A stretch of DNA of 64,000 nucleotides from Candidatus Mediterraneibacter surreyensis (GCA_019118885.1 DWYB01000086.1:38640-102639), one strand, 5' to 3'; positions 17,974 to 27,167 are shown, numbered from the stretch's first letter. Notes: a model not told the origin generated them from the letters alone. Numbers and translations are program-made.

Positions 17974-18975
17974 ATGCATGCGTACCAATTGACACAGTGG
18001 CTGCTGTTCTTCTTTATTTACAGTTTTATCGGATGGGTATGGGAGAGCTGTTACGTATCCGCGAAGAAACGTCACTGGGTGAACAGAGGATTCCTTCATG
18101 GCCCTATGCTGCCGATCTATGGATCCGGAGCGCTGGTGATCCTGGTAAGTACCATTGGCGTTCGGGAAAATCCGTGGCTGATCTTTCTCCTTGGAATGAT
18201 CGCAGCTACATTGCTGGAATATATCACCGGCGCTGTGATGGAACAGATTTTCCATGTGAGATATTGGGATTACAGTAATCAAAAACTGAATCTGAATGGT
18301 TATATCTGCGTAAGTTCCTCTTTGTGCTGGGGCGTGTTTTCTGTCCTGCTTGTGCGTGTCGTACATGTTCCCATTGAACAGGCAGTGCTGGATCTCCCGA
18401 TCCTTGTTACAGATGCGGCGGCGTTTGTGTTGACCGCTGCTGCGTCGGTTGATCTGACTCAGTCATTTAACGAAGCTATGGATCTGAAACGTGTTCTTGT
18501 ACAGCTTGAAGAGAGCAGAGAGCAGATCAGGAAAATGCAGGAGAAACTAAAAGTTACTTCTGAAGAGAAAATGGCGGATTACCGGCGCCGTTCCGATGAG
18601 ATCGTGCAGGATTACAAAAGACGTGCGGCAGAGCTGGCAGAGAAGAGTCGTTCATATAAAGATGCCTATCTTGAGCAGATCAGTATGAAACGTGCGCAGA
18701 GACGGCTTCAGCTTGAAGAATTGGCGGCGAGAGCGGAATTTCTGATGAAGGATGAACTCCCGTCAAAGGTAGATGCGCTGATCGGGGAAGAACGCCGGAA
18801 AGAGCTGGCAGGGCTCAAAGAGAGCATTGTAAGAGAATTTGGCAGGATGAGTTCCCGCACAGATAGAAATTATCTGCACATTGCCAGCCAGCTCAGGAGA
18901 AATCCGACGGCTTCATCAAAGAGATTTGCCGACGCTCTTAAAGAATTGAGAGATTCGCTTGATAATATAAAATAG
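17974..18975 (+). CDS. CmpB-family membrane protein with coiled-coil tail
   Basis: Membrane protein of the family annotated as putative ABC transporter permease type IV (CmpB, PF06541). The N-terminal half has about five helices, with the family signature segments FFIYSFIGWVWES (about 12-24) and RGFLHGPMLPIYG (about 38-50). The C-terminal half (about 170-330) is a long charged coiled coil (Glu/Lys/Arg-rich). No ABC ATPase is adjacent, so the transporter label is unproven. It lies 13 bp after rpiB with GAGAGGAG before ATG 17974, probably in the same transcript. Confidence 0.8.
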   Translation: MHAYQLTQWLLFFFIYSFIGWVWESCYVSAKKRHWVNRGFLHGPMLPIYGSGALVILVSTIGVRENPWLIFLLGMIAATLLEYITGAVMEQIFHVRYWDYSNQKLNLNGYICVSSSLCWGVFSVLLVRVVHVPIEQAVLDLPILVTDAAAFVLTAAASVDLTQSFNEAMDLKRVLVQLEESREQIRKMQEKLKVTSEEKMADYRRRSDEIVQDYKRRAAELAEKSRSYKDAYLEQISMKRAQRRLQLEELAARAEFLMKDELPSKVDALIGEERRKELAGLKESIVREFGRMSSRTDRNYLHIASQLRRNPTASSKRFADALKELRDSLDNIK

Positions 18976-19014
18976 CATGTATATGATACAGGCAGAGAGA
19001 AAGGAACGAGACAA

Positions 19015-19650
19015 ATGACAAAAAAGCAGCGGGCTTTGGAAGTGATCCGGCGATTGAAAGAAGAGTATCCGGACGCAGGCTGTACTCTGGATTATGATCA
19101 GGCGTGGAAACTCCTGGTCAGCGTGCGGCTCGCCGCCCAGTGTACGGACGCAAGGGTCAATGTGGTGGTAGAAGGACTGTATGAAAAATATCCGGATGTG
19201 AATGCGCTGGCTGACGCGGATGTCAATGACATCGAAGAGATCGTGCGGCCCTGCGGCCTTGGGAAAAGTAAAGCACGGGATATCAGCGCCTGTATGAAGA
19301 TGATACGGGATGAATACGGCGGAAAAGTTCCCGACGATTTTGATGAGCTTTTGAAGCTTCCCGGCGTGGGAAGAAAAAGTGCGAATCTGATTATGGGCGA
19401 CGTATTCGGAAAACCGGCGATCGTGACGGATACTCACTGTATTCGTCTGGTAAACCGGATCGGCCTGGTAGACGGCATTAAGGAGCCGAAGAAAGTGGAG
19501 ATGGCTCTGTGGAAGATCATTCCTCCGGAGGAGGGAAGCGATTTCTGTCACAGGCTCGTCTATCACGGACGGGATGTGTGTACCGCACGGACGAAACCGC
19601 ACTGTGACAGATGCTGTCTTGCAGATGTGTGCAAGAAAGTCGGCGTGTAA
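19015..19650 (+). CDS. nth: Endonuclease III (DNA glycosylase/AP lyase)
   Basis: Base-excision repair enzyme that removes oxidised pyrimidines. 211 residues. Seen: helix-hairpin-helix LPGVGRKSAN with the catalytic Lys (about 122), catalytic Asp in VTDTHC (about 140), and the C-terminal iron-sulfur loop C-x6-C-x2-C-x5-C (CTARTKPHCDRCCLADVC). ATG 19015 follows AAAGGAACG. It comes right before the flavodiiron gene, which fits an oxidative-damage theme. Confidence 0.95.
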   Translation: MTKKQRALEVIRRLKEEYPDAGCTLDYDQAWKLLVSVRLAAQCTDARVNVVVEGLYEKYPDVNALADADVNDIEEIVRPCGLGKSKARDISACMKMIRDEYGGKVPDDFDELLKLPGVGRKSANLIMGDVFGKPAIVTDTHCIRLVNRIGLVDGIKEPKKVEMALWKIIPPEEGSDFCHRLVYHGRDVCTARTKPHCDRCCLADVCKKVGV

Positions 19651-19706
19651 CACGACGCGAATAAAAACATATAAAAATATTCAAAATAAGAAAGAAGGAG
19701 GCAGAC

Positions 19707-22241
19707 ATGAAAAGTATTAAATTACGAGACAACTTTTATTGGACGGGTATTATCGACGATCAATTGAGAGTATTTGACATCATTATGTATACGGAGTTCG
19801 GAACGACCTATAACTCCTATGTTATGAAAGCGGGGAATAAGACCGTACTCTTTGAAACGGCAAAGGCAAAATTCTTTGATGAGTATCTTGAAAAACTTCA
19901 GGAAGTTATTGATGTACACAAGATCGATTATCTTGTTGTGAGTCATACGGAGCCTGACCATGCCGGTAGTGTGGAAAGACTTTTGGATTACAGCCCTCAG
20001 ATGAAGATTATTGCCACGGGATGTGCCCTTGGTTTCCTGAAAGAGATCGTTAATCGCGATTTTGTAGGGATCGCCGCAAGAGATGAGGAGAAGATGACCA
20101 TCGGAAACCGGACGCTCAGGTTTATGTTTGTGCCGAATCTGCACTGGCCGGATACGATGTATACGTTTATCGAGGAAGAACAGATTCTGGTTACCTGCGA
20201 TTCGTTCGGATCCCATTACTGTCTGCCGGAAGTCGTTTCCACAGAGATCCGAAATGAGGAGGACTATCAGAAAGCGCTGAAGTATTACTATGACTGTATC
20301 ATCGGACCATTTAAACCGTTTATGCTCAAAGCGCTGGACCGGGTAGAGAAGATGGACATTTCCATGATCTGTACGGGACACGGCCCGGTTCTGGTTGGCG
20401 ACCGCATCAAGGCAGTGATGAGACAATACAGAGAGTGGTCGACAGTTGTCAATCCGAATCCGAGAAAGACAGTCATTATTCCATATGTGAGCGCTTACGG
20501 CTATACGAAAGCACTTGCGGAAAAGATTGCCGAAGGTGTGCGTGACAGTGGAGAAATCGACGTGCGTTCCTACGATATGGTTGAGGCGGATGCAGCAAAA
20601 GTAAACGAGGAGCTTCTTTTCGCGGACGGTATCCTGCTCGGCACTCCGACTATTGTGGGAGATGCGCTGAAACCGATCTGGGATCTGACCCTCAATATGT
20701 TCCCGGCGACATACGGAGGAAAGTATGCGGGAGCATTTGGCAGCTATGGATGGAGCGGCGAGGGCGTTCCGAATATTACGGCCCGATTAAAGCAGCTTAA
20801 GATGAAAGTTTCAGAGGGGTTCCGCGTCCGTTTCAAACCGTCCGAGGCGGATCTGATAAGCGCCTATGAATACGGATATCAGTTCGGATGCGTAGTACAG
20901 GATAAAGAGCCGGTGAAACCGAAGAAGAAAGGAGCAAGGAGTCTTGTAAAATGTCTTGTCTGCGGCGAGATATTTGACTCATCCCTGGAAATCTGTCCGG
21001 TGTGCGGCGTAGGCAAAGAGAATTTCGTACCGGTGGACGTAGAGGAGACCGGATATGAGAACAATACCCACGAATACTACGTGATCCTTGGAAACGGAGC
21101 GGCCGGATTCAACGCTGCAAAAGCGATTCGCGAGCGGGATAAGACAGGTTCTATAGTGATGATCTCCGACGAGCCGTATCCTGCGTATAACAGGCCTATG
21201 CTGACCAAATCCATTGTGGCGGGTCTGAGCGCGGAGCAGATCGCTATTGAAGGACCGGGCTGGTATGATGATAATAAAATATATCAGATGCTGGGCAAAC
21301 AGATAAAAACTGTTGACATGAAAGAGCGGGAAGTGCTTCTGGAAAGCGGGGAAAAGATCCAGTTTACCCGCCTGATCTATGCGCTGGGAAGCGAATGCTT
21401 CATCCCGCCGATATCCGGCAGCGATCTTCCGGAAGTGGCGGCGATCCGCAGACTTTCGGATGTGGAAAAAGTGGAGAAACTTATGGAGAATGCTGGCAGC
21501 GCAGTAGTGATCGGAGGAGGAGTCCTTGGTCTTGAAGCTGCCTGGGAACTGAAGAAGGCAGGACTGTCGGTAACTGTTCTGGAGGCGGCTCCGATCCTGA
21601 TGGGCCGTCAGCTTGACACCGGTTCGGCGGAAATATTAAAAGAGATGGCAGCAAAACAGGGCGTGACGATCCGCACGGGGGTATCCGTGGAAGCGATCGA
21701 GGGCGACGGACATGTCAGCGGCGTACGACTTGCAGACGGCGAGACAGTCCCGGCTGAAATGGTTATTATATCCGCCGGAGTCAGGGCGAATACAGAACTT
21801 GCCCGCAAGATGGATCTTGAGATCGGACGTGCTGTTAAAACGGACAGTCATATGGCTACAAATGTTCCGGGAGTCTATGCATGCGGTGATTGTGCCGAGT
21901 ATGAAGGAGCCAACTTTGCGATCTGGCCGGAGGCAGTGGAGCAGGGCAGGATCGCAGGTGCAAATGCCGCCGGCGAAGAGCTGGAATACGAACCGGTTGA
22001 GGCTGCTCTTACATTCCACGGTATGAATACGGCGCTGTTTGCGGCGGGAGATAACGGAAAGAATCCGAACCTGCTGTACAAGACAGTGGAATTCCGGGAT
22101 ATGGGAAAAGGTCAGTATAGGAAGTATTTCTTCCTCAACAACAGACTTTCCGGAGTGATCATGATCGGGGATCTCAGCGAGATGGCCAAGATGAGCGAGG
22201 CGCTGAAAAAACATGCCCTGTATAAAGATGTGATCCAGTAG
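19707..22241 (+). CDS. Class-F-like flavodiiron NADH:oxygen oxidoreductase (three-module fusion)
   Basis: A self-contained oxygen (or NO) reductase of 844 residues. Module 1: beta-lactamase-like diiron domain with H-x-E-x-D-H (HTEPDH, about 80-85), Asp in CDSFGSHY and His in TGHGP. Module 2: flavodoxin domain (about 253-400). Module 3: a rubredoxin with unusually short spacing, CLVC then only ten residues before CPVC (about 416-434). Module 4: an NADH:rubredoxin oxidoreductase-like FAD/NAD domain (ILGNGAAGFNAAKAIR, about 455; VIGGGVLGLEAAWELKKAG, about 600). This matches what is described as class F in Clostridioides difficile, which reduces O2 to water with NADH. GAAGGAGG precedes ATG 19707. 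Confidence 0.95.
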   Translation: MKSIKLRDNFYWTGIIDDQLRVFDIIMYTEFGTTYNSYVMKAGNKTVLFETAKAKFFDEYLEKLQEVIDVHKIDYLVVSHTEPDHAGSVERLLDYSPQMKIIATGCALGFLKEIVNRDFVGIAARDEEKMTIGNRTLRFMFVPNLHWPDTMYTFIEEEQILVTCDSFGSHYCLPEVVSTEIRNEEDYQKALKYYYDCIIGPFKPFMLKALDRVEKMDISMICTGHGPVLVGDRIKAVMRQYREWSTVVNPNPRKTVIIPYVSAYGYTKALAEKIAEGVRDSGEIDVRSYDMVEADAAKVNEELLFADGILLGTPTIVGDALKPIWDLTLNMFPATYGGKYAGAFGSYGWSGEGVPNITARLKQLKMKVSEGFRVRFKPSEADLISAYEYGYQFGCVVQDKEPVKPKKKGARSLVKCLVCGEIFDSSLEICPVCGVGKENFVPVDVEETGYENNTHEYYVILGNGAAGFNAAKAIRERDKTGSIVMISDEPYPAYNRPMLTKSIVAGLSAEQIAIEGPGWYDDNKIYQMLGKQIKTVDMKEREVLLESGEKIQFTRLIYALGSECFIPPISGSDLPEVAAIRRLSDVEKVEKLMENAGSAVVIGGGVLGLEAAWELKKAGLSVTVLEAAPILMGRQLDTGSAEILKEMAAKQGVTIRTGVSVEAIEGDGHVSGVRLADGETVPAEMVIISAGVRANTELARKMDLEIGRAVKTDSHMATNVPGVYACGDCAEYEGANFAIWPEAVEQGRIAGANAAGEELEYEPVEAALTFHGMNTALFAAGDNGKNPNLLYKTVEFRDMGKGQYRKYFFLNNRLSGVIMIGDLSEMAKMSEALKKHALYKDVIQ

Positions 22242-22317
22242 AACTGTTTTCATTTTCCTCTTGATGGATCACCGCATTTAGTATATACTACCAAGGGTGT
22301 TAACAGGAGGTCAGAAA

Positions 22318-22557
22318 ATGGTTGAGAAAAAAATCAAATTCATAACGTCAGGTCAGTTGATGAGCTTTTGCGACACATGCCGTAAGCTGAAATCAGATGT
22401 GGATGTAACGGACATTGCCAACAGAAATTTCCGCATTGATGGAAAATCGATTCTCGGGCTGATGTCGATCAAGCTGGGGCTGCCCATGAGGCTGGTCGTA
22501 GACGGGGAGGACGAAGAACTGGCACACCAGTATTTTACGAAATATGAGTTTGAATAA
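22318..22557 (+). CDS. HPr-like protein lacking the active-site His (Crh-like)
   Basis: 79 residues with the HPr fold pattern. The position of the phosphorylated His15 (normally in GxHARPA) reads SGQLMSFC (11-18), so PTS phosphotransfer is not possible. The regulatory serine segment is kept: DGKSILGLMS with Ser44 at the place of HPr Ser46, the HPr-kinase target. The same pattern is seen in Bacillus Crh, a catabolite co-repressor. ATG 22318 has AGGAGG; seven codons upstream in frame are not needed. It could also be a structural paralogue with another role. Confidence 0.75.
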   Translation: MVEKKIKFITSGQLMSFCDTCRKLKSDVDVTDIANRNFRIDGKSILGLMSIKLGLPMRLVVDGEDEELAHQYFTKYEFE

Positions 22558-22569
22558 CAGGAAAGAGCA

Positions 22570-22613
22570 AAAGGAGCATTTACCGCCTAGAACGGTGTAA
22601 ATGCTCCTTTTTT
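22570..22613. terminator. Bidirectional terminator between the HPr-like and MATE genes
   Basis: AAAGGAGCATTTACACCG-like arms: 22570-22586 pair with 22593-22610, then T6 on the plus strand and an A-rich flank giving a T run on the minus strand. It contains the stop codon of the MATE gene (22587-22589). Confidence 0.88.
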
Positions 22614-23936
22614 ATATGATCTCAGAAGAAAGAATGCTACGATTGTGGCGCATAGTTCTCCGATGGGAAATGAGATCCATATGCCGATCGGACCCCAGAA
22701 GCGGGGGAGGATAAAGCTCATCGGTATGGTGATCACAAACTGCCGCAGCAGGGAGATGATCAGAGAGTTCCGTCCGTTCCCAAGCGCCTCAAATGTACCG
22801 GAATAAATTACTCCCACAGAGGATATGAGAAAACCAAGGCATATGATCCTCAGGGCCGTCACTCCTGCCTGCATCAGGTCTGCGTCAGCTTTGAAGAGTG
22901 CGAAGATCTGTTCAGGAAGAAAGAGCGCCAGGAGCGTTCCGAGCAGCATGATGGCTGCTGTAGAAATCAGACTGTAGCGGATCGTGCTTCGGACTCTTTT
23001 GTATTCTCCTGCTCCGTAGTTGTAGCCTATGATCGGGCGCATTCCCTGGACGATCCCGTTTGCCGGCATATAGATAAATGTCTGCAGTTTGTAATAGACG
23101 CCAAGGACCGCGACATACAGATCTGAGAAAGCGGCGAGGATACTGTTCAGGATGCTGATCAGCACGGAGGGAAGCAGCATCATGATACTGGACGGGATTC
23201 CTACACTGTATATCTGGAGAATCAGCTTCCAGTCAGGTTTCATATATTTTATACGGATACTTACGGCATAAGGTTTCCTGATATATACGATGACATACAG
23301 GACAAAAGCGCAGATCTGCCCGATGACTGTGGCGATGGCTGCGCCGGCCACCCCCATTGCGGGAAATCCAAGGAGACCGAAGATCAGGATCGGATCCAGG
23401 ATAATGTTGATTACGCAGCCGACAATAAGCAGGTACATTGTGATCTTCATTTTTCCGATACTCTGAAAGATCTTTTCAAAGGCGAGCTGCAGAAGCGCAC
23501 CGAAAGACAGGCAGAGCACGATGTATGTATAATCACAGGCGTCTTTCAGGATGGACGGATCGCTGGTGAACAGTGACAGGAACGGTTTTGTGATAAAGAT
23601 TCCTGCCAGTATGAAGAGGATACAGTGGAAAAAAGTCAGCACCACGCCAAGGGTGGCTGAGCGGTCAGCTTTCTCCTGATCGCCGGCGCCAAGGTGAATG
23701 GAGACGGCCGAGCTTATGCCCACGCCGACGCCCACTCCCACGGAGACTATGGCGTTCTGCAGGGGATATGCAAGCGACACTGCGGTCAGAGCATCAGTTC
23801 CCAGTCTTGATACATAAATACTGTCTACGATATTATAGAGCGACTGGATCAGCATTGAGAGCATCATAGGAACGGACATGGAGACGAGAAGTGAGAAGAC
23901 AGGTCTGGTCCGCATGAATGAATTTTCTTTTTCCAT
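22587..23936 (-). CDS. MATE-family multidrug/metabolite exporter
   Basis: Cation-coupled efflux protein of the DinF/NorM superfamily, about 449 residues and 12 helices in two six-helix halves (for example SVPMMLSMLIQSLYNIVDSI near the N terminus, and GVAGAAIATVIGQ). I start at ATG 23936, which has AAAGGAG upstream on the minus strand. An in-frame ATG at 24005 would start inside the leader hairpin and has no ribosome-binding site. The leader carries a terminator-like structure, so expression may be inducible. The substrate is unknown. Confidence 0.92.
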   Translation of the reverse strand: MEKENSFMRTRPVFSLLVSMSVPMMLSMLIQSLYNIVDSIYVSRLGTDALTAVSLAYPLQNAIVSVGVGVGVGISSAVSIHLGAGDQEKADRSATLGVVLTFFHCILFILAGIFITKPFLSLFTSDPSILKDACDYTYIVLCLSFGALLQLAFEKIFQSIGKMKITMYLLIVGCVINIILDPILIFGLLGFPAMGVAGAAIATVIGQICAFVLYVIVYIRKPYAVSIRIKYMKPDWKLILQIYSVGIPSSIMMLLPSVLISILNSILAAFSDLYVAVLGVYYKLQTFIYMPANGIVQGMRPIIGYNYGAGEYKRVRSTIRYSLISTAAIMLLGTLLALFLPEQIFALFKADADLMQAGVTALRIICLGFLISSVGVIYSGTFEALGNGRNSLIISLLRQFVITIPMSFILPRFWGPIGIWISFPIGELCATIVAFFLLRSYKKGAFTPF

Positions 23937-23960
23937 AAATAGTACTCCTTTCAAAACAAT

Positions 23961-24011
23961 AAAAAAAGCCATATGCCTGTTTGAATTCTGAAACAGGAAA
24001 ACCATATGACT
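23961..24011 (-). promoter_or_regulatory. Attenuator-like leader hairpin upstream of the MATE gene
   Basis: Read on the minus strand: AGTCATATG (24011-24003) pairs with CATATGGCT (23975-23967) with one mismatch. The inner stem CCTGTTT/AAACAGG (23991-23997 with 23976-23982) continues it, and a run of seven T (23967-23961) follows directly. This has the form of an intrinsic terminator between the promoter and the MATE gene. Confidence 0.65.
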
Positions 24012-24042
24012 TGATAAAATATATTCTTTTTACGCAACGACA

Positions 24043-24071
24043 ATAATATCACAGAGACGATGATCCGTCAA
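24043..24071 (-). promoter_or_regulatory. MATE gene promoter
   Basis: On the minus strand TTGACG (24071-24066), 17-bp spacer, TATTAT (24048-24043). Transcription would begin near 24036 and run through the attenuator-like hairpin. Confidence 0.75.
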
Positions 24072-24080
24072 TGGAAATCG

Positions 24081-24641
24081 CTACAGAATACCCAGATGCT
24101 CCAGCAGGATCTTGACGCCCAGCAGGATCAGGATAGCGCCTCCGGCAAATTCGGCTTTTGATTTATATTTTGTGCCGAATACATTTCCGATCTTTACGCC
24201 TATGGCGGAAATCACAAATGTAGTGACGCCGATAAATGAAACCGCGGCGATGATATGTACATCAAGGAAAGCAAAGGTGATGCCCACTGCCAGCGCATCG
24301 ATGCTGGTGGCGACAGCAAGCAGGAACATGGTTTTGATATCCAGAGAATCATCTTCTTTTTCGCAGTCGTCCGAACAGGCTTCCTTGATCATATTTGCGC
24401 CGATGACGACCAGCAGGATAAATGCGATCCAGTGGTCAATGGCGGTGATCTTATCACGGAACTGGTAGCCCAGAAGATAGCCCAGAGCCGGCATCATAGC
24501 CTGGAATCCTCCAAACCATAAGCCCACGATGACGGTTTTTCTGATCGAGATCTTCGGCATGGCAAGCCCTTTACAGACAGAGACGGCAAAGGCATCCATA
24601 GATAAGCCCACAGCAAGTATAAAAAGTTCTAATAATCCCAT
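24081..24641 (-). CDS. mntP: MntP manganese efflux protein
   Basis: Exports Mn2+ from the cytoplasm. About 186 residues, six helices, in two inverted halves. The conserved membrane acidic residues are visible in [14 protein letters not shown] (helix 1) and [14 protein letters not shown] (helix 4). A charged loop ([11 protein letters not shown]) lies between the halves. Two ATG codons (24644 and 24641) follow AAGGAGAAA; the second has the better distance. No yybP-ykoY manganese riboswitch is visible upstream. It shares its upstream region with the divergent two-component system. Confidence 0.93.
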   Translation of the reverse strand: MGLLELFILAVGLSMDAFAVSVCKGLAMPKISIRKTVIVGLWFGGFQAMMPALGYLLGYQFRDKITAIDHWIAFILLVVIGANMIKEACSDDCEKEDDSLDIKTMFLLAVATSIDALAVGITFAFLDVHIIAAVSFIGVTTFVISAIGVKIGNVFGTKYKSKAEFAGGAILILLGVKILLEHLGIL

Positions 24642-24672
24642 CATTTTCTCCTTTGTAGTAAAATACGAGAAA

Positions 24673-24701
24673 ATATTATCACCGGCAGATAGTGATTGCA
24701 A
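24673..24701 (-). promoter_or_regulatory. mntP promoter
   Basis: On the minus strand TTGCAA (24701-24696), 17-bp spacer, TAATAT (24678-24673), about 30 bp before the start codon, leaving a very short leader. Confidence 0.6.
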
Positions 24702-24743
24702 GAAAAAATTCCAGGTTCAGGAGAAGTTTTCCATTTCACAGGA

Positions 24744-24772
24744 TTGACATATTTTTTTGATAAACTTACACT
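24744..24772 (+). promoter_or_regulatory. Promoter of the OmpR-type two-component operon
   Basis: TTGACA (24744-24749), 17-bp spacer, TACACT (24767-24772). A TATAAT at 24776-24781 is also present, but it lacks a well-spaced -35. Confidence 0.55.
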
Positions 24773-24827
24773 GTTTATAATGATGAAGAAATCCGTCGTA
24801 CCGGAGACGTAAAAGGAGGAAACAGTG

Positions 24828-25514
24828 ATGGAAAATATGAATATAAAGATTCTCGTCGTGGACGACGAGAGCAGAATGAGAAAACTGGTGAAAGACTTCC
24901 TTGTCCGGGAGGGCTATACAGTGCTTGAAGCGGGCGACGGGATGGAGGCGATGGACATTTTCTATGAGGATAAGGATATCGCGCTCATTATCCTGGATGT
25001 GATGATGCCGAAGATGGACGGATGGCAGGTCTGCCGCGAGATCAGAGAGTCGTCAAAAGTGCCGATTATCATGCTGACAGCCAGAGCGGAAGAACGGGAC
25101 GAACTGCAGGGATTTGAACTGGGCGTGGATGAATACATATCCAAACCGTTCAGCCCGAAGATTCTGGTGGCCCGGGTAAACGCGATTCTGCGCAGAAGCC
25201 TGGGCAACGCAGGCGGAGATGTGATTGAAGCCGGCGGGATTGTTGTGGACAAGGCGGCTCATATCGTGAAGATCGACGGTAAACCGGTGGAACTCAGCTA
25301 CAAGGAATTCGAACTTCTTTCCTACTTTATAGAGAATCAGGGGATTGCTCTTTCGAGGGAAAAGATTCTTAATAATGTATGGAATTATGATTATTTCGGA
25401 GATGCAAGAACAATCGATACCCATGTGAAAAAGCTCAGGAGCAAACTGGGCGATAAGGGAGAATATATCCGTACGATCTGGGGCATGGGATATAAATTCG
25501 AGGTGGATTCATGA
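24828..25514 (+). CDS. OmpR/PhoB-family response regulator
   Basis: DNA-binding regulator of 228 residues. Receiver about 5-120 with D12-D13, phosphoacceptor Asp57 (ILDVMMP) and Lys near 107 (ISKPFSP). The C-terminal winged helix is at about 130-227 (ELLSYFIENQGIALSREKIL, RTIDTHVKKLRSKLG). I choose ATG 24828 after AAGGAGGAAACA; the GTG three bases earlier is possible. Its stop overlaps the kinase start by four bases, so the pair is coupled. Targets are unknown; mntP on the other strand is the nearest candidate. Confidence 0.93.
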   Translation: MENMNIKILVVDDESRMRKLVKDFLVREGYTVLEAGDGMEAMDIFYEDKDIALIILDVMMPKMDGWQVCREIRESSKVPIIMLTARAEERDELQGFELGVDEYISKPFSPKILVARVNAILRRSLGNAGGDVIEAGGIVVDKAAHIVKIDGKPVELSYKEFELLSYFIENQGIALSREKILNNVWNYDYFGDARTIDTHVKKLRSKLGDKGEYIRTIWGMGYKFEVDS

Positions 25515-27004
25515 AATTTTCGATCAGACGGCAGATGACGCTGATATTTATCGGATTATTTGCCTGTATTGTCGGGGCGGTTTTTATCATTAACAACGGA
25601 TTTCTTGGTACATATTATCTTTCTCATAAGGCGAAAGACCTGATCCGGACTTACAGTGAGATTGACGATACGCTGCAGAATGGGAACCTTACGGACTATT
25701 CGGTAAGAAGAAGGATTCTGATCCGGACGGAACGGGCGAACATCGATCTGGTCGTTACGGACAGCAGCGGCAATGCGGTGCTCATAACGCTCAGCGACGA
25801 TGATCCCAGGCTGAGCCAGATGCTGAGTGAGCCTTTCGGACAGGATATAGATCCGGACTCCGTGCTGGAACAAAATGACGACTATATCATATACCGCTCT
25901 ACAGCGGGATCAGGGGCAGGAAATGTAGAATATCTGAAGATGTGGGGCTTCTTCTCGGACGGCTCCTGGTTCGTGATGCAAAGCCCTCTCGCAAGTATCC
26001 GTGAAAGCGCTTCTCTTGCCAATCAGTTTCTGATCTATCTGGGAGGGGTGGGGATCATCATAGGAAGTTTTCTCGTATGGCTGTTGTCGAGGAGGATCAC
26101 CCAGCCGATTACGGAGCTGACCCGGATATCCCAGGAAATGGCAAACCTGAACTTTGATGCAAAGTATAAGAGCAGAGGAAAAAATGAAATTGACGTTCTG
26201 GGCACTAATTTTAATAAAATGTCCGAACAGCTTGAAAAGACCATTTCAGAATTAAAAAGTGCGAATAATCAGCTCCAGAAAGACATTGAGCAGAAAGAGA
26301 AACTGGAAGAGATGCGAAATGAGTTCCTTGGCAATGTCTCCCACGAACTTAAAACTCCGATCGCTCTGATCCAGGGATATGCGGAAGGTTTGAAAGAAGG
26401 AGTTAACGACGATCCGGAGAGCCGCGAATTTTACTGTGAAGTCATTATGGACGAGGCGGATAAGATGAACCGGATGGTGAAAAATCTTCTGACTTTGAAC
26501 CAGCTGGAGTTTGGATCGGATGAAGTGCAGTTTGAGCGTTTTGATATCGTCGGGCTTGTGAGGGGAGTGATCGCAAGCTGCGAGATCCTGATTCAGCAGG
26601 CGGGCGCTACGGTCGATTTTATCGCGGATGAGAAACTCGACGTATGGGCGGATGAGTTCAAGACCGAGCAGGTAGTGCGCAATTATCTGACCAATGCGAT
26701 CCACCATGTGGAGAACGAGAAACGGATTGAAGTTCGGATCCGCCGGATCGAGGACAGAGCCCACATCACAGTCTTTAACAGCGGGAAACCGATCCCCGAG
26801 GAGGATATCCCGAAACTGTGGGATAAGTTCTATAAAGTGGATAAGGCGCATACAAGAGAATATGGGGGCAACGGCATCGGTCTGTCCATCGTAAAAGCAA
26901 TCATGGAGTCGTTCCATCAGAAATACGGTGTGCAGAACTTTGATAACGGCGTGGAATTCTGGTTCGAGCTGGACGCAAAAACAGAAAATACTTCTTTACA
27001 TTAA
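25511..27004 (+). CDS. Sensor histidine kinase (HAMP, HisKA)
   Basis: Partner of the preceding regulator, 497 residues. N-terminal helix (about 10-30), extracytoplasmic sensor loop (about 32-170), second helix (about 175-198), HAMP (about 198-250), coiled coil, HisKA with the phospho-acceptor in GNVSHELKTPIALIQG (about 276-291), then HATPase with NYLTNAIHH and GGNGIGLSI motifs. The sensor loop is not a domain I recognise, so the signal is unknown. GAGGTGG precedes ATG 25511. Confidence 0.93.
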   Translation: MKFSIRRQMTLIFIGLFACIVGAVFIINNGFLGTYYLSHKAKDLIRTYSEIDDTLQNGNLTDYSVRRRILIRTERANIDLVVTDSSGNAVLITLSDDDPRLSQMLSEPFGQDIDPDSVLEQNDDYIIYRSTAGSGAGNVEYLKMWGFFSDGSWFVMQSPLASIRESASLANQFLIYLGGVGIIIGSFLVWLLSRRITQPITELTRISQEMANLNFDAKYKSRGKNEIDVLGTNFNKMSEQLEKTISELKSANNQLQKDIEQKEKLEEMRNEFLGNVSHELKTPIALIQGYAEGLKEGVNDDPESREFYCEVIMDEADKMNRMVKNLLTLNQLEFGSDEVQFERFDIVGLVRGVIASCEILIQQAGATVDFIADEKLDVWADEFKTEQVVRNYLTNAIHHVENEKRIEVRIRRIEDRAHITVFNSGKPIPEEDIPKLWDKFYKVDKAHTREYGGNGIGLSIVKAIMESFHQKYGVQNFDNGVEFWFELDAKTENTSLH

Positions 27005-27043
27005 AGTGAAAATGCGATAAAATGGTAACGTTATAGAGTGATT

Positions 27044-27092
27044 TAAGGCATACGGCATGCCGGCTGTCAGCAGTGGGCATGGGTATGCCTTA
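27044..27092 (+). terminator. Probable terminator after the two-component operon
   Basis: TAAGGCATAC (27044-27053) pairs with GTATGCCTTA (27083-27092), with inner pairing GGCATGCC-like. The T run after it (TATCTGTTTTT) is interrupted. Confidence 0.5.
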
Positions 27093-27167
27093 TATCTGTT
27101 TTTAGGATGGATATACAGCAGCGATTCTATGATGCATAAAGAAGAATGAGAAGAGGAGGATTTGACA

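Noticed and set aside
24642-24780. yybP-ykoY manganese riboswitch before mntP
   Set aside because: The leader is only about 30 nt long after the best promoter and shows none of the conserved loops.
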